Of a DNA stretch of 64,000 bases, positions 16,815-27,413 are shown one piece after another (the first letter of the stretch is position 1; each line of letters begins with the position of its first letter). This stretch comes from Nocardioides humi (GTDB lineage Bacteria > Actinomycetota > Actinomycetes > Propionibacteriales > Nocardioidaceae): contig NZ_CP041146.1 in NCBI RefSeq assembly GCF_006494775.1, forward strand, positions 5,822,501 through 5,886,500, in the 5' to 3' direction. The notes below the pieces were generated by a model. That model was not told the origin of the DNA. It ran no database searches and saw only the letters and a program-made list of their open reading frames with translations. Position numbers and translations under genes: made by a program.

Positions 16815-17675
16815 GTGCGCCAGCAGTGGATGGACGGGCTGCGGGGCGTCACGGTCGTGGCGGTCGTGCTTCTCCACGCGGAGCTCACCGCCGGCCCGCT
16901 GCCGTGGCTGGCCGCGGTCAACCAGGCGCTCGAGCCCTACCGGATGCCGCTGCTGATGACCCTCTCCGGCATGCTCCTGGCCCGCTCGCTGTCCCGGGGC
17001 GCCCGGCGCCACCTGACCGGCAAGGTGCGGGCCATCCTGTGGCCCTACGCGGTCTGGACCCTGCTCGACGTCGCCCACCTGGCGGCCGACGCGCTCGCGG
17101 CGGGCGAGCCGCTGCCGCCGGGTCTCCTGCGCCGGCTGGTCTACGACCCGACGAGCTACCTGTGGTTCCTCGCCTTCCTGTTCTGCTACCACGTGCTCGC
17201 CACGCCGCTGCCGGGCCGGCTGCGCACCGCCGCCGGCCCCGCGCTGGTGCTCCTCGGCGGGGCGCTGGAGCCGACCGACCTGAGCCGGTTCGTCACGCTC
17301 GCCGGCTGGTTCCTCGTCGGCGACCTCGTCGCGCGGGTCGTCGGCCCCCGCGTGCCGCCCACGATGGCGGGACGGATCGCCCGGGTCCGGTGGGGCGTGC
17401 TGGCGTCCGTCGGCCGCCAGTCGATCGTCTACTACGCCTGCCACCTGATCGTCATGGTGTACGCCGTGCGGCTGGCCCGCGAGGCGGGCGTGACCGATCC
17501 GCGGGCGACGGTGGCGGTGGCCGTCGTCGTACCACTCGCGACGGGGGCGCTGCTGGTCCGTCTGCGGCGACACCGCTGGGTGGACGCGCTCTTCGTGTGG
17601 CCACGGGTAGAATCCACGGCCGGCACCGAGCAGAGCGGTGTGGCGGCGCCCGGGGTGGTGCCGGCCCGCACATAG
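16815..17675 (+). CDS. Acyltransferase-3-type integral membrane protein
   Basis: The 286-residue protein has about nine hydrophobic helices. It opens with [19 protein letters not shown], the Asp-Gly-Leu-Arg-Gly plus distal His pattern of the acyltransferase 3 family, and has [13 protein letters not shown] and a late [13 protein letters not shown]. Relatives O-acetylate or succinylate surface sugars and lipids. The substrate cannot be inferred. It sits between pdxT and yebC without a clear functional link. Confidence 0.78.
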   Translation: MRQQWMDGLRGVTVVAVVLLHAELTAGPLPWLAAVNQALEPYRMPLLMTLSGMLLARSLSRGARRHLTGKVRAILWPYAVWTLLDVAHLAADALAAGEPLPPGLLRRLVYDPTSYLWFLAFLFCYHVLATPLPGRLRTAAGPALVLLGGALEPTDLSRFVTLAGWFLVGDLVARVVGPRVPPTMAGRIARVRWGVLASVGRQSIVYYACHLIVMVYAVRLAREAGVTDPRATVAVAVVVPLATGALLVRLRRHRWVDALFVWPRVESTAGTEQSGVAAPGVVPART

Positions 17676-17689
17676 AGACAGAGGGACTG

Positions 17690-18457
17690 ATGTCTGGCCA
17701 CTCCAAGTGGGCGACCACCAAGCACAAGAAGGCCGCGATCGACGCCAAGCGCGGCAAGCTCTTCGCGAAGCTGATCAAGAACATCGAGATCGCCGCGAAG
17801 ATGGGTGGCCCCGACCCCTCCGGCAACCCGACGCTCTACGACGCCATCCAGAAGGCCAAGAAGCAGTCGGTGCCCAACAAGAACATCGACTCCGCGGTCA
17901 AGCGCGGCGGCGGGCTCGAGGGCGGCGGCGTCGACTACGAGACGATCATGTACGAGGTCTACGGCCCCCAGGGCGTCGCGGTCCTCGTCGAGTGCCTCAC
18001 CGACAACCGCAACCGCGCCGCGATGGAGGTCCGCACCGCGGTCACCCGCAACGGCGGCACCATGGCCGACCCCGGCTCGGTGTCCCGGCTGTTCCACCGC
18101 AAGGGCGTCGTGGTCGTCACCAAGCAGCAGGAGGACAAGGAGGTCTCCGAGGACGACGTCCTCGAGGCCACCCTCGACGCCGGCGCCGAGGAGGTCAACG
18201 ACCTCGGCGAGAGCTTCGAGGTCCAGTCCGAGGCCACCGACGTGGTGGCGGTCCGCACGGCGCTGCAGGAGGCCGGGATCGACTACGACTCCGCCGAGGT
18301 GCAGTTCGTCGCGACGATGGACATCCCGGTCGCCGACCCGGGAGCCGCGGGCAAGGTGTTCAAGCTGGTCGACGCGGTCGACGACCTCGACGACGTGCAG
18401 AACGTCTTCTCCAACGCCGACATCCCCGACGAGGTCCTGGACCAGATCGAGGAGTGA
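17690..18457 (+). CDS. yebC: YebC/PmpR-family protein
   Basis: The 255-residue protein is typical in every segment: [27 protein letters not shown] at the start, [13 protein letters not shown], and the acidic C-terminal domain. The family has been described as transcription factors and, more recently, as helping ribosomes move through proline stretches. TAGAAT at 17608-17613 is a likely -10. ruvC follows, as in mycobacteria. Confidence 0.95.
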   Translation: MSGHSKWATTKHKKAAIDAKRGKLFAKLIKNIEIAAKMGGPDPSGNPTLYDAIQKAKKQSVPNKNIDSAVKRGGGLEGGGVDYETIMYEVYGPQGVAVLVECLTDNRNRAAMEVRTAVTRNGGTMADPGSVSRLFHRKGVVVVTKQQEDKEVSEDDVLEATLDAGAEEVNDLGESFEVQSEATDVVAVRTALQEAGIDYDSAEVQFVATMDIPVADPGAAGKVFKLVDAVDDLDDVQNVFSNADIPDEVLDQIEE

Positions 18458-18513
18458 GGTACGCCGCCGGGCGTGTCGCGTCCGTCGTGCTGGGCCGGTG
18501 GTCTAGCGTTCGT

Positions 18514-18529
18514 ACGAACACATGTTCGG
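18514..18529 (+). promoter_or_regulatory. SOS (LexA) box upstream of ruvC
   Basis: The palindrome CGAACACATGTTCG (core GAAC-N4-GTTC at 18516-18527) matches the actinobacterial LexA operator. It lies 16 nt before the ruvC GTG and just after a -10-like TAGCGT, so LexA would block the promoter and ruvCAB should be induced by DNA damage. Confidence 0.85.
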
Positions 18530-18544
18530 ACGGAAGGTGACGAC

Positions 18545-19069
18545 GTGCGCGTGCTCGGGATCGACCCGGGGCTGACCCGCTGCGGGCTCGGCGTGGTCGA
18601 GGGCTCGATCGGCCGACCGCTGGGCCTGGTCGACGTCGGCGTGGTCCGCACGCCCTCGGCGTGGTCGGTGCCCGAACGCCTGGTCTTCATCGAGAAGGGC
18701 ATCGAGGCCCGCCTCGACGAGCATGCCCCCGACGCCGTGGCGATCGAGCGGATCTTCGCCCGTTCCGACGTCAGCACGATCATGGGCACCGCCCAGGCGG
18801 CCGGGATCGCCATGGTCTGCGCCGCGCGCCGCGGCCTGCCGGTCGCGCTGCACACCCCGAGCGAGGTGAAGGCCGCGGTGTCCGGCAACGGCCGCGCCGA
18901 CAAGGCCCAGGTCGGGGCCATGGTCACCCGCATCCTGCGCCTGGACGCGATGCCCAAGCCCGCCGACGCCGCCGACGCGCTCGCGCTGGCGATCACCCAC
19001 ATCTGGCGCGGCGGCTCCCAGGCCCGGATCGAGGCGGCCCTCGCGGCCGCCGGAAGGAAGGCTCGATGA
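18545..19069 (+). CDS. ruvC: Holliday junction resolvase RuvC
   Basis: The 174-residue nuclease has its acidic catalytic residues in GIDPGL (Asp7), AIERIF and the C-terminal [10 protein letters not shown]. It cuts Holliday junctions symmetrically with RuvAB. The GTG at 18545 is chosen because [14 protein letters not shown] is the family start and it lies just after the SOS box. Confidence 0.96.
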   Translation: MRVLGIDPGLTRCGLGVVEGSIGRPLGLVDVGVVRTPSAWSVPERLVFIEKGIEARLDEHAPDAVAIERIFARSDVSTIMGTAQAAGIAMVCAARRGLPVALHTPSEVKAAVSGNGRADKAQVGAMVTRILRLDAMPKPADAADALALAITHIWRGGSQARIEAALAAAGRKAR

Positions 19070-19662
19070 TCGCGTTCGTCCGTGGCAATGTCGCCGCGCT
19101 CACCCTCACCAGCGCCGTGGTCGAGGTCGGGGGAGTCGGGCTGGAGCTGATGTGCACCCCCGGCACGCTCGCCCAGCTGCGCACCGGCGCCACGGCCACG
19201 CTGCCGACCAGCATGGTCGTGCGCGAGGACTCGCTCACCCTGTTCGGCTTCGCGGACGAGGAGGAGAAGACGATCTTCGAGCTGGTCCAGACCGCCTCCG
19301 GCGTGGGGCCCAAGCTCGCCCAGGCCATCGTGGCGGTGCTCTCGCCCGACGGCGTGCGCACCGCGATCGCCACCGAGGACGTGCGCACGCTCACCAAGGT
19401 CCCCGGCATCGGCCAGAAGGGGGCGCAGCGGATCATCCTGGAGCTCAAGGACCGCATCGGCGCGCCCACCGGTACGACGAGCTCGGGCGCAGGCCCCGCC
19501 GAGGCCGCCTGGCGCGACCAGGTCCACCAGGGACTGGTCGGGCTCGGCTACAACGCCAAGGACGCCGACAAGGCGGTCGACGCGGTCGCCGGCGAGGCGG
19601 GCGCGGCTCCCGACGTACGCGCGTTGCTGAGGGCCGCCCTCCGCACGCTGTCCAAGGCCTGA
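19066..19662 (+). CDS. ruvA: Holliday junction helicase subunit RuvA
   Basis: The 198-residue protein has the N-terminal OB domain ([10 protein letters not shown]), two helix-hairpin-helix motifs ([13 protein letters not shown] and [18 protein letters not shown]) and a C-terminal domain III that contacts RuvB. It binds four-way junctions as a tetramer. Its ATG overlaps the ruvC stop as ATGA. Confidence 0.96.
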   Translation: MIAFVRGNVAALTLTSAVVEVGGVGLELMCTPGTLAQLRTGATATLPTSMVVREDSLTLFGFADEEEKTIFELVQTASGVGPKLAQAIVAVLSPDGVRTAIATEDVRTLTKVPGIGQKGAQRIILELKDRIGAPTGTTSSGAGPAEAAWRDQVHQGLVGLGYNAKDADKAVDAVAGEAGAAPDVRALLRAALRTLSKA

Positions 19663-19675
19663 GGGACGCTGACCC

Positions 19676-20755
19676 ATGCCCTTCCACGAGGACGACCTGG
19701 AGGCCGCGGAGGAGGTCCACCTCCAGTCGCTGACCGCCGCGGAGGCCGAGGGCGACGAGCGGGCCGTCGAGGCCGCGCTGCGGCCGCGCAGCCTCGACGA
19801 GGTCGTCGGCCAGGCCCGGGTCCGCGACCAGCTCGGCCTGGTCCTGGAGGCTGCGCGGCAGCGGGGGAGGGCACCCGACCACGTGCTGCTCTCCGGCCCG
19901 CCCGGGCTCGGCAAGACCACGCTGGCGATGATCATCTCCCACGAGATGAGCGCCCCGCTGCGGCTGACCAGCGGCCCCGCGATCACCCACGCCGGCGACC
20001 TCGCCGCGATCCTGTCCGGGCTCAACGAGGGCGAGGTGCTCTTCGTCGACGAGATCCACCGGATGTCGCGGCCGGCCGAGGAGATGCTCTACCTCGCGAT
20101 GGAGGACTTCCGCGTCGACGTCGTGATCGGCAAGGGGCCGGGCGCCACCGCCATCCCGCTCGAGCTGCCGTCCTTCACCCTGGTCGGCGCGACCACCCGG
20201 GCCGGCCTGCTGCCGGGGCCGCTGCGCGACCGGTTCGGGTTCACCGCGCACCTGGAGTTCTACGAGCCCGAGGAGCTCGACCGGATCGTGCGGCGCTCCG
20301 CCGACCTGCTGGGCGTCGACCTCGCCCCCGACGGCTCCGCGGAGATCGCCGGCCGCTCGCGCGGCACCCCCCGGATCGCCAACCGGCTGCTGCGCCGGGT
20401 CCGCGACTACGCCCAGGTGCGTGCCGACGGCGTCGTCACCAGCACCGTCGCCCAGGCCGCGCTCGATCTCTACGAGGTCGACGAGCTGGGGCTCGACCGG
20501 CTCGACCGGGCCGTCCTCGACGCCCTGTGCCGTCGCTTCGGCGGCGGCCCGGTCGGCGTCTCCACGCTCGCCGTCGCGGTGGGCGAGGAGCGCGAGACCG
20601 TCGAGGAGGTCGCCGAGCCCTTCCTGGTCCGCAACGGGTTCCTCGCCCGGACCCCGCGCGGCCGGATCGCGACCCCGGCAGCCTGGACCCACCTCGGGCT
20701 CACGCCGCCGGCGCTGCCGTACGACGAGACCGGGCCGACCCTCTTCGAGGACTGA
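19676..20755 (+). CDS. ruvB: Holliday junction helicase ATPase RuvB
   Basis: The 359-residue AAA+ motor has Walker [11 protein letters not shown] (Lys80), Walker [10 protein letters not shown], the sensor [18 protein letters not shown] with the arginine finger, and a C-terminal winged helix. It drives branch migration on RuvA-bound junctions. It lies 13 nt after ruvA in the SOS-controlled operon. Confidence 0.97.
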   Translation: MPFHEDDLEAAEEVHLQSLTAAEAEGDERAVEAALRPRSLDEVVGQARVRDQLGLVLEAARQRGRAPDHVLLSGPPGLGKTTLAMIISHEMSAPLRLTSGPAITHAGDLAAILSGLNEGEVLFVDEIHRMSRPAEEMLYLAMEDFRVDVVIGKGPGATAIPLELPSFTLVGATTRAGLLPGPLRDRFGFTAHLEFYEPEELDRIVRRSADLLGVDLAPDGSAEIAGRSRGTPRIANRLLRRVRDYAQVRADGVVTSTVAQAALDLYEVDELGLDRLDRAVLDALCRRFGGGPVGVSTLAVAVGEERETVEEVAEPFLVRNGFLARTPRGRIATPAAWTHLGLTPPALPYDETGPTLFED

Positions 20756-20865
20756 ACCTCCCGCCGATCAGCATCTCGTCAGGGTCCGTGGCTACACTTG
20801 CCCGTCGGTCCCGGGGACGGCTTCGTCCTGCGGTGTCCGTCCCTGCCCTTTCGAGAGGTTTCTCT

Positions 20866-21204
20866 GTGAACGACGCGCTGTCCCTGCTGCCGATCGTGGC
20901 GATCGCGGCCATCTTCTGGCTGCTGATCATCCGCCCCGCCTCGCGCCAGCGCAAGCAGGCCGCCGCCCTGCAGGCGGCGCTCGCCGTGGGCGACGACGTG
21001 ATGCTGACGTCCGGCATCTACGGGACGATCATCGGCTCGACGGACGAGTACGTCGAGCTCGAGATCGCCCCCGGCGTCGTGATCCGGGTCGTGCGCGGTG
21101 CCGTGGCGTCGGTGCGCCGCGAGCCCGCGCCCGAGCCTGCGCCCGAGGCCGAGCCGGCTCCGGAGGGCTCCGAGCCTCGCCTCGACGACGAAGAGGAGCG
21201 CTGA
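20866..21204 (+). CDS. yajC: Preprotein translocase subunit YajC
   Basis: The 112-residue protein has one N-terminal membrane helix followed by the YajC domain (IIRPASRQRKQ, VGDDVMLTSGIYGTI) and a Pro/Glu-rich tail. YajC associates with SecDF at the translocon. The GTG is preceded by GAGAGG. A -10-like TACACT lies at 20793-20798. secD follows after 3 nt. Confidence 0.92.
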   Translation: MNDALSLLPIVAIAAIFWLLIIRPASRQRKQAAALQAALAVGDDVMLTSGIYGTIIGSTDEYVELEIAPGVVIRVVRGAVASVRREPAPEPAPEAEPAPEGSEPRLDDEEER

Positions 21205-21207
21205 GCC

Positions 21208-23025
21208 ATGGCGGCCCGCCGTCCGCGCCCCGGGCGCAACCTGATCGTCTTCTTCGTCGGCCTCGCCGTGCTCTACGGCCTCACCGCGCTCTCGCAGGCC
21301 GGGGTCGAGGAGCCGGAGACGCCGTGGCGCCCCGCGCTCGGCCTCGACCTGCAGGGCGGCACCCGGATCACGCTGACCGCCGACAAGGCGCCCAGCAAGG
21401 AGAACCTCGACGAGGCCCGCCGGATCATCGACCAGCGCGTCAACGGCTCCGGCGTCGCCGAGGCGGCGGTCACCACGCAGGGCGGCCGCAATATCGTCGT
21501 CGAGGTCCCGGGCAAGACCAAGAACCGCGGGCAGCTCGAGGAGACCGTCAAGCGGCAGGCGCAGCTGCGCTTCCGCCTGGTCGCCTGCTCCGACGTCCGC
21601 CCCGCCTCCTGCGGCAGCGCGACCGACGACCTCAACCTGGGCCGCGCGCCGCTCTCGCTGGCCGAGGACGACCCGACCGCCGCCGCCACCGACTCCCCGG
21701 ACGCGCCGGCCGACGACGCCACGGAGACGCCCGCCGACCCGACGGATGCGCCGGCGGACCCGACCGACATCCCGGCCGACCCGACCGACGAGGCCTCGCC
21801 GGAGACGCCCACCCAGACCGACCCGGCCGGCGACGGCGAGAAGTGGACCGTCCAGGACGACATCGCCTGGTCGCGCAGTCCCGACCAGGACGCGATCACG
21901 GCGTTCAACTCCTACACCTGCGACGCCCAGGGCGTCCTGGTCGACGCCGAGGGCAACCCGGCCGACCTGCCGGACGACCCGGACCAGCCGCTCGTGGCGT
22001 GCTCGTCGCCCGAGCGCGACACCGGTGTCATCAAGTTCCTGCTGAGCCGCTCCGTGGTCGAGGGCACCGAGCTCAACGACGCCAGCGCGCAGACCCCGCA
22101 GAACGGCGTCGGCTGGGTCGTCGCCATCGAGATGGGCAACAGCAAGGACCGTGCCCACCCGAAGGGCTCCGCCGGCGCCTCCGACGACTTCGAGGCGGTG
22201 TCCCGGGCCTTCGCCGGCACCGACGAGCAGTTCGCGGTCGTCCTGGACAGCCAGGTGCTGACCTACCCGGTGATGAACAGCGTCATCACCGACGGCCGCT
22301 CCCAGATCGAGGGCGACTTCACCGAGCAGCAGGCGCTCGACCTGGCCAACAGCCTCAAGTTCGGCGCGCTGCCCATCAAGTTCAACGACGAGCAGACCTC
22401 CGTCGAGGAGATCGGACCGTCGCTGGCCGGCAACCAGCTCTCCGCCGGCCTCACCGCGGGCGCGATCGGCCTGGTGCTGGTCATGCTCTACTGCCTCTTC
22501 TACTACCGCGGCCTCGGCCTGGTGGTGGTCAGCTCGTTGTTCGTGGCGGCCGGCATCACCTACGCCATGGTGCTGCTGCTGAGCAAGACCGCCGGCTTCA
22601 CGCTGACCCTGCCGGGCATCGCGGGACTCATCATCGCGGTCGGCATCACCGCGGACTCGTTCGTCATCTTCTTCGAGCGGATCCGCGACGAGATGCGCGA
22701 GGGCAAGTCGATGCGGGTCGCGGTCGAGACGGGCTGGGCCCGTGCGCGGGTCACCCGGATCGCGGCCAACACGGTGCAGATCCTGTCGGCGCTGGTGCTC
22801 TACATCTTCGCCACCGGCGCGGTGAAGGGCTTCGGCTTCGCGCTCGGGCTGACCACGCTGATCGACCTCGCGGTGCTGTTCTGGTTCACCAAGCCACTGG
22901 TGTCCTGGCTCGCGCAGTTCAAGGCCTTCAACTCCGGGCACAAGCTGTCCGGCCTGAGCAAGGAGACGCTGGGCATGGACGTCACGCCCTCCCGTCGTAC
23001 CGCCGTCGCGGGAGGTGACGCCTGA
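21208..23025 (+). CDS. secD: Protein translocase subunit SecD
   Basis: The 605-residue protein has an N-terminal helix, GLDLQGGTRITL, a large periplasmic-side P1 domain and six-helix RND-like C-terminal part (from about residue 410) with the GITADSFVIFFERIRDE motif. SecDF uses the proton gradient to pull secreted proteins outward. P1 carries an extra low-complexity insert of about 55 residues (near 155-210) with repeated PADPTD units. The stop shares one base with the secF start. Confidence 0.95.
   Translation: MAARRPRPGRNLIVFFVGLAVLYGLTALSQAGVEEPETPWRPALGLDLQGGTRITLTADKAPSKENLDEARRIIDQRVNGSGVAEAAVTTQGGRNIVVEVPGKTKNRGQLEETVKRQAQLRFRLVACSDVRPASCGSATDDLNLGRAPLSLAEDDPTAAATDSPDAPADDATETPADPTDAPADPTDIPADPTDEASPETPTQTDPAGDGEKWTVQDDIAWSRSPDQDAITAFNSYTCDAQGVLVDAEGNPADLPDDPDQPLVACSSPERDTGVIKFLLSRSVVEGTELNDASAQTPQNGVGWVVAIEMGNSKDRAHPKGSAGASDDFEAVSRAFAGTDEQFAVVLDSQVLTYPVMNSVITDGRSQIEGDFTEQQALDLANSLKFGALPIKFNDEQTSVEEIGPSLAGNQLSAGLTAGAIGLVLVMLYCLFYYRGLGLVVVSSLFVAAGITYAMVLLLSKTAGFTLTLPGIAGLIIAVGITADSFVIFFERIRDEMREGKSMRVAVETGWARARVTRIAANTVQILSALVLYIFATGAVKGFGFALGLTTLIDLAVLFWFTKPLVSWLAQFKAFNSGHKLSGLSKETLGMDVTPSRRTAVAGGDA
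21728..21792 (+). repeat. Short tandem repeat inside secD encoding PADPTD units
   Basis: Three to four imperfect 18-24-bp units built on CCGGCGGACCCGACCGAC encode repeated Pro-Ala-Asp-Pro-Thr-Asp. It is an in-frame low-complexity insert in the P1 domain and may vary in length between strains. Confidence 0.6.
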
Positions 23026-24302
23026 TGGGCAAGATGTCGCGTCTCGGCAACGACCTGTACCAGGGCCGCAAGTCGATCGACTTCGTCGGCCGGCCCTGGC
23101 TGTTCTACGCCATCTCGGCGGTCCTGGTGTCCGCCGCGGTGCTCGTGCTGTTCATCAAGCCGCTCAACATGGGCGTCGAGTTCACCGGCGGCACGACCGT
23201 GTCCGTGCCGGTCGGCTCGGGCAACGCCACCCAGGACGCGGCGGACGAGCTCCAGGAGACGGTGGCCGACTCGGGGATCGAGAACGCCGGGAACCCGATC
23301 GTCACCACGGCGGGCGACTCGTCGCTGACGATCCAGGTCGAGAACCTCACCGAGCAGCAGCGCGACGAGATCACCGCGTTGGTGCACGAGACGTTCCCGC
23401 AGGTCGACGAGGGAGACCTGTCCATCCAGGACATCGGCCCGAGCTGGGGCCAGGAGGTCGCCAAGCGCGCCCTGCTCGGCGTCGCGATCTTCCTCGTCCT
23501 CGTCGTGCTGTTCATCTGGGCCTACTTCCGCGAGTGGCGGATGTCGGTCGGCGCGCTCATCGCGCTGATCCACGACGTCGTCCTCACCGTCGGGATCTAC
23601 GCGCTGTCCGGGTTCCAGGTGACCCCGGCCGCCGTGACCGGCGTGCTCGCGATCCTCGGGTTCTCGCTCTACGACACGGTGGTCGTCTTCGACAAGGTCA
23701 AGGAGAACACCACTGTCCTGCGCAAGAACACCCAGTCGTACGCCGACGCCGCCAACCTCGCCGTCAACCAGACGCTGGTGCGCTCGATCAACACCTCGAT
23801 CGTCGCGCTCATCCCGATCGGCTCGATCCTCTACGTCACGGCGGTCCAGCTGGGCGCCAGCTCCCTGCAGGACCTGGCGCTCGCGCAGTTCGTCGGCATG
23901 GCGGTCGGCGTCTACTCCTCGGTCATGCTCGCGCCCCGCGTGCTGGTCCACCTGAAGATGCAGGAGAGCGAGACGCAGATCCAGGCCCGCCGGGCGAAGG
24001 CGAAGCAGCGTGCGCTCGCCGACCGGTACGCCTCCGTGCCCGCCTTCACCGAGGAGGTCCCCGCCGGCGGCCGCCGCGACGCGGACCCGGACGCGATCCC
24101 GGACGAGCTGCTCGACGAGGAGTTCGAGATCGAGGTCGAGCCCGACGACGACGCGCCGGCCCCTCGGCGTACCACTCCGAACACGGACGCCGCCGGCAAG
24201 GGCCGCGTGGTGCCCGCCAGCAGCCGCCCGGTCAGCGACAGCGGCAGCTCGGGGCGCCGGCAGCCGGTCCGGCAGGCGCGGTCCAAGCGCGGCAAGAAGT
24301 AG
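23025..24302 (+). CDS. secF: Protein translocase subunit SecF
   Basis: The 425-residue protein has GVEFTGGT after the first helix, six membrane segments and the SLYDTVVVFDKVKEN motif matching SecD. A long charged tail of about 110 residues (from 315), rich in acidic then basic residues, is unlike short SecF proteins but common in actinobacteria. It overlaps secD by one base. Confidence 0.95.
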   Translation: MGKMSRLGNDLYQGRKSIDFVGRPWLFYAISAVLVSAAVLVLFIKPLNMGVEFTGGTTVSVPVGSGNATQDAADELQETVADSGIENAGNPIVTTAGDSSLTIQVENLTEQQRDEITALVHETFPQVDEGDLSIQDIGPSWGQEVAKRALLGVAIFLVLVVLFIWAYFREWRMSVGALIALIHDVVLTVGIYALSGFQVTPAAVTGVLAILGFSLYDTVVVFDKVKENTTVLRKNTQSYADAANLAVNQTLVRSINTSIVALIPIGSILYVTAVQLGASSLQDLALAQFVGMAVGVYSSVMLAPRVLVHLKMQESETQIQARRAKAKQRALADRYASVPAFTEEVPAGGRRDADPDAIPDELLDEEFEIEVEPDDDAPAPRRTTPNTDAAGKGRVVPASSRPVSDSGSSGRRQPVRQARSKRGKK

Positions 24303-24305
24303 ACC

Positions 24306-24863
24306 GTGGCCGATCGCGACGTCCGTGACAGCGCGGTCGACGCCCTGACCCGGCTGGTCCGCGACATCCCGGACTTCCCGGAGCCGGGCATCGTGTTCAA
24401 GGACATCACGCCGCTGCTGGCCGACGCGGCCGGCTTCGGCGCGGTCGTGCGGGCGCTGGCCGCCACGGGGCGCGACGACCGCGGCGAGGTCGTGGTCGAC
24501 AAGGTCGTCGGCATGGAGGCCCGCGGGTTCATCCTCGCGGCCCCCGTCGCGCTGGCCCTCGGCGTGGGCTTCGCGCCGGTCCGCAAGGCCGGCAAGCTGC
24601 CCCACGACACGCACCAGGTCGACTACGCCCTGGAGTACGGCGAGGCGGTGCTCGAGCTGCACCGGGACGCCGTCGCGGCGGGGGACCGGGTGCTGCTGGT
24701 CGACGACGTGCTCGCCACCGGCGGCACCGCCGGCGCCACCTGCGAGCTGGTCCGCCGGTGCGGCGCGGAGCCGGCCGGCTTCGCGGTGCTGATGGAGCTG
24801 GGCTTCCTCGGCGGCCGCAGCGCCCTGGGCGACGTACCCGTCAGCTCGCTGCTGACCGTCTGA
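24306..24863 (+). CDS. apt: Adenine phosphoribosyltransferase
   Basis: The 185-residue enzyme has [19 protein letters not shown] at the N-terminus, [13 protein letters not shown], and the PRPP loop [16 protein letters not shown]. It salvages adenine to AMP with PRPP. It lies 3 nt after secF and before rel, the usual actinobacterial order. Confidence 0.95.
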   Translation: MADRDVRDSAVDALTRLVRDIPDFPEPGIVFKDITPLLADAAGFGAVVRALAATGRDDRGEVVVDKVVGMEARGFILAAPVALALGVGFAPVRKAGKLPHDTHQVDYALEYGEAVLELHRDAVAAGDRVLLVDDVLATGGTAGATCELVRRCGAEPAGFAVLMELGFLGGRSALGDVPVSSLLTV

Positions 24864-24905
24864 GGTCGTTCCCCGGCAGTCGGGGGTGCGCCCTAGACTG
24901 GCGCA

Positions 24906-27227
24906 ATGACCGAGGAGAGCACGACACCCCGCGTTCCGTCGCGGGTGTCGTCCGTGCCTGCCCCGGTGCCGAGCGAGCCGGGCGGCGGGCGGGGCGTCCG
25001 CGCGCGGCTGGCGCGGATGGGCAGCCGGGGGCAGGTGTCCAACCCGGTCCTCGAGCCGCTGTTCCGCGCGGTGCGCGCCAACCACCCGAAGGCCGACCTC
25101 CAGCTCCTCGAGCGCGCCTACGTCACCGCCGAGCGCCTGCACGCCGAGCAGAAGCGCAAGAGCGGCGACCCCTACATCACCCACCCGCTCGCCGTGACCA
25201 CGATCCTCGCGGGCATCGGCATGACCGAGCCGACGCTGGTGGCCGCGCTGCTGCACGACACGGTCGAGGACACGCCGTACACGCTGGAGGAGTGTCGCCG
25301 CGACTTCGGTGACGAGGTCGCCCGGCTCGTGGACGGCGTGACGAAGCTCGACAAGGTCGTCTACGGCGAGTCCGCCAACGCCGAGACGATCCGCAAGATG
25401 ATCGTGGCGATGTCGCGCGACATCCGGGTGCTGGTCATCAAGCTCGCCGACCGGCTCCACAACATGCGCACGCTGCGCTTCGTCAAGCAGTCCACCCAGG
25501 AGCGCAAGGCGCGCGAGACCCTCGACATCTACGCCCCGCTGGCCCACCGGCTCGGCATGAACACCATCAAGTGGGAGCTCGAGGACCTCGCCTTCGCGAC
25601 CCTCCACCCCAAGATCTACGACGAGATCGTCCGGCTGGTCGCCGAGCGCGCCCCCTCGCGCGACTCCTTCCTCGCCGAGGTGATCTCCCAGGTCGAGAAG
25701 GACCTGCGCGAGGCCAAGATCAAGGCCACCGTCACCGGCCGGCCGAAGCACTACTACTCGATCTACCAGAAGATGATCGTCGGGGGCCGCGACTTCTCCG
25801 ACATCTACGACCTGGTCGGCATCCGCATCCTGGTCGAGGAGGACCGCGACTGCTACGGCGTCCTCGGCGTCCTGCACTCGCGGTGGAACCCGGTCCTGGG
25901 CCGGTTCAAGGACTACGTCGCGATGCCGAAGTTCAACATGTACCAGTCGCTGCACACCACCGTGATCGGGCCGCAGGGCAAGCCGGTGGAGATGCAGATC
26001 CGCACCTTCGCGATGCACCGGCGCGCGGAGTACGGCGTCGCGGCGCACTGGAAGTACAAGGAGGACGGCCGCGCCGGCAACGACACCGACAAGCGCGGCG
26101 ACCTCGACGACATGAGCTGGGTGCGCCAGCTGCTGGACTGGCAGAGCGAGGTCGAGGACCCCGGCGAGTTCCTGGAGTCCCTGCGGTTCGAGATCAACCA
26201 GACCGAGACCTACGTCTTCACCCCGCGGGGGGACGTGATCGCGCTGCCGTCCGGCTCGACGCCGATCGACTTCGCCTACGCCGTCCACACCGAGGTCGGG
26301 CACCGCACCATCGGGGCCCGCGTCAACGGCCGTCTGGTGCCGCTCGAGTCCACCCTCGAGAACGGCGACGTCGTCGAGGTCTTCACCTCCAAGGCCGAGG
26401 GCGCCGGCCCCTCCCGCGACTGGCTCAACTTCGTGAAGTCCCAGCGCGCCCGATCCAAGATCCGCCAGTGGTTCACCAAGGAGCGGCGCGAGGAGGCGAT
26501 CGAGCGCGGCAAGGACGAGATCGCCAAGCTGATGCGCAAGGAGGGCCTGCCCCTCAAGCGGCTGCTCTCCCACGACTCGCTGACCCTGGCCGCCTCCGCC
26601 TTCCGGCTCGCCGACGTCACCGCGCTCTACGCCGCCGTCGGCGAGGGCAACCTCGGCGCCCAGACCGTCGTACGCAAGGTGATCGAGCTCCACGGCGGCG
26701 ACGAGGGGGCCCAGGAGGACCTCGCCGAGGCCGTCACCATCACCGGCCGCCGTGGCCGCCCGCGGCGCGCCACCGGCGGCGACGCCGGCGTGATCGTCAC
26801 CGGATCGCCCGACGTATGGGTCAAGCTCGCCAAGTGCTGCACCCCCGTGCCCCCCGACACGATCCTCGGCTTCGTCACCAAGGGCGGGGGCGTCTCGGTG
26901 CACCGCAAGGACTGCACCAACGCCGCCAGCCTGCTCGCCCAGCCCGAGAAGCTCGTCGACGTCGAGTGGGCCCCCACCGGCCAGTCGACCTTCCTGGTCA
27001 ACATCCAGGTCGAGGCCCTCGACCGCTCCCGCCTGCTCTCCGACATCACCATGGTGCTGTCCGACGCCCACGTGAACATCCTGTCCGCCAACCTCACCAC
27101 CTCCCGCGACCGGGTCGCCAAGTCCCGGTTCAGCTTCGAGATGGCCGACGCCAAGCACCTCGACACGGTCCTCAGCGCCGTCCGCTCCGTCCCCGGGGTG
27201 TTCGACGCCTACCGCGTCACGCAGTAG
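24906..27227 (+). CDS. relA: Bifunctional (p)ppGpp synthetase/hydrolase Rel
   Basis: At 773 residues it has the HD hydrolase domain ([12 protein letters not shown]), the synthetase domain with [13 protein letters not shown] and the [10 protein letters not shown] motif whose basic RxKD form marks bifunctional Rel enzymes, then TGS ([27 protein letters not shown]), a Cys-containing region (CCTPVPPD) and a C-terminal ACT domain. It makes and degrades the stringent-response alarmone at the ribosome. TAGACT (24894-24899) ends 6 nt before the ATG, so the message is probably leaderless. Confidence 0.97.
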   Translation: MTEESTTPRVPSRVSSVPAPVPSEPGGGRGVRARLARMGSRGQVSNPVLEPLFRAVRANHPKADLQLLERAYVTAERLHAEQKRKSGDPYITHPLAVTTILAGIGMTEPTLVAALLHDTVEDTPYTLEECRRDFGDEVARLVDGVTKLDKVVYGESANAETIRKMIVAMSRDIRVLVIKLADRLHNMRTLRFVKQSTQERKARETLDIYAPLAHRLGMNTIKWELEDLAFATLHPKIYDEIVRLVAERAPSRDSFLAEVISQVEKDLREAKIKATVTGRPKHYYSIYQKMIVGGRDFSDIYDLVGIRILVEEDRDCYGVLGVLHSRWNPVLGRFKDYVAMPKFNMYQSLHTTVIGPQGKPVEMQIRTFAMHRRAEYGVAAHWKYKEDGRAGNDTDKRGDLDDMSWVRQLLDWQSEVEDPGEFLESLRFEINQTETYVFTPRGDVIALPSGSTPIDFAYAVHTEVGHRTIGARVNGRLVPLESTLENGDVVEVFTSKAEGAGPSRDWLNFVKSQRARSKIRQWFTKERREEAIERGKDEIAKLMRKEGLPLKRLLSHDSLTLAASAFRLADVTALYAAVGEGNLGAQTVVRKVIELHGGDEGAQEDLAEAVTITGRRGRPRRATGGDAGVIVTGSPDVWVKLAKCCTPVPPDTILGFVTKGGGVSVHRKDCTNAASLLAQPEKLVDVEWAPTGQSTFLVNIQVEALDRSRLLSDITMVLSDAHVNILSANLTTSRDRVAKSRFSFEMADAKHLDTVLSAVRSVPGVFDAYRVTQ

Positions 27228-27254
27228 CCGGCGCCGACCGCGCGCCGCTGCTGT

Positions 27255-27321
27255 GCATGGATCCCCGGATGTCCGGGGATCCATGCGCTTGTCAGGTGTT
27301 GCAACCCCTGACAAGTGCATG
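27255..27321. repeat. Composite palindrome, left copy (modules A then B)
   Basis: Module A is a perfect 15-bp palindrome arm pair (27255-27269 with 27272-27286) containing GGATCC twice. Module B shares its first four bases with A and pairs 27283-27296 (ATGCGCTTGTCAGG) with 27307-27320, one G-U, around TGTTGCAACC. It starts 28 nt after the rel stop and may also terminate rel. A second copy, with the modules in the other order, lies after the next gene. Confidence 0.85.
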
Positions 27322-27413
27322 AATTGCACGACGGAGCAGATGATTCACGCTCGTATCCACAGCCTGGAAGACGCCAGGTGTCGACTCGGGTGTGCTTCGG
27401 GAAGTGGGTCCGC

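Noticed and set aside
22800..27329. Very long open frame on the minus strand (about 1500 codons), with similar ones at 5582-8677 and 9730-13458
   Set aside because: These mirror the third-position GC bias of well-supported plus-strand genes (rel, secF, thrS and others), give Asp/Val/Arg/Gly-rich nonsense proteins and have no motifs. Only the part 5582-6760 is a real gene.
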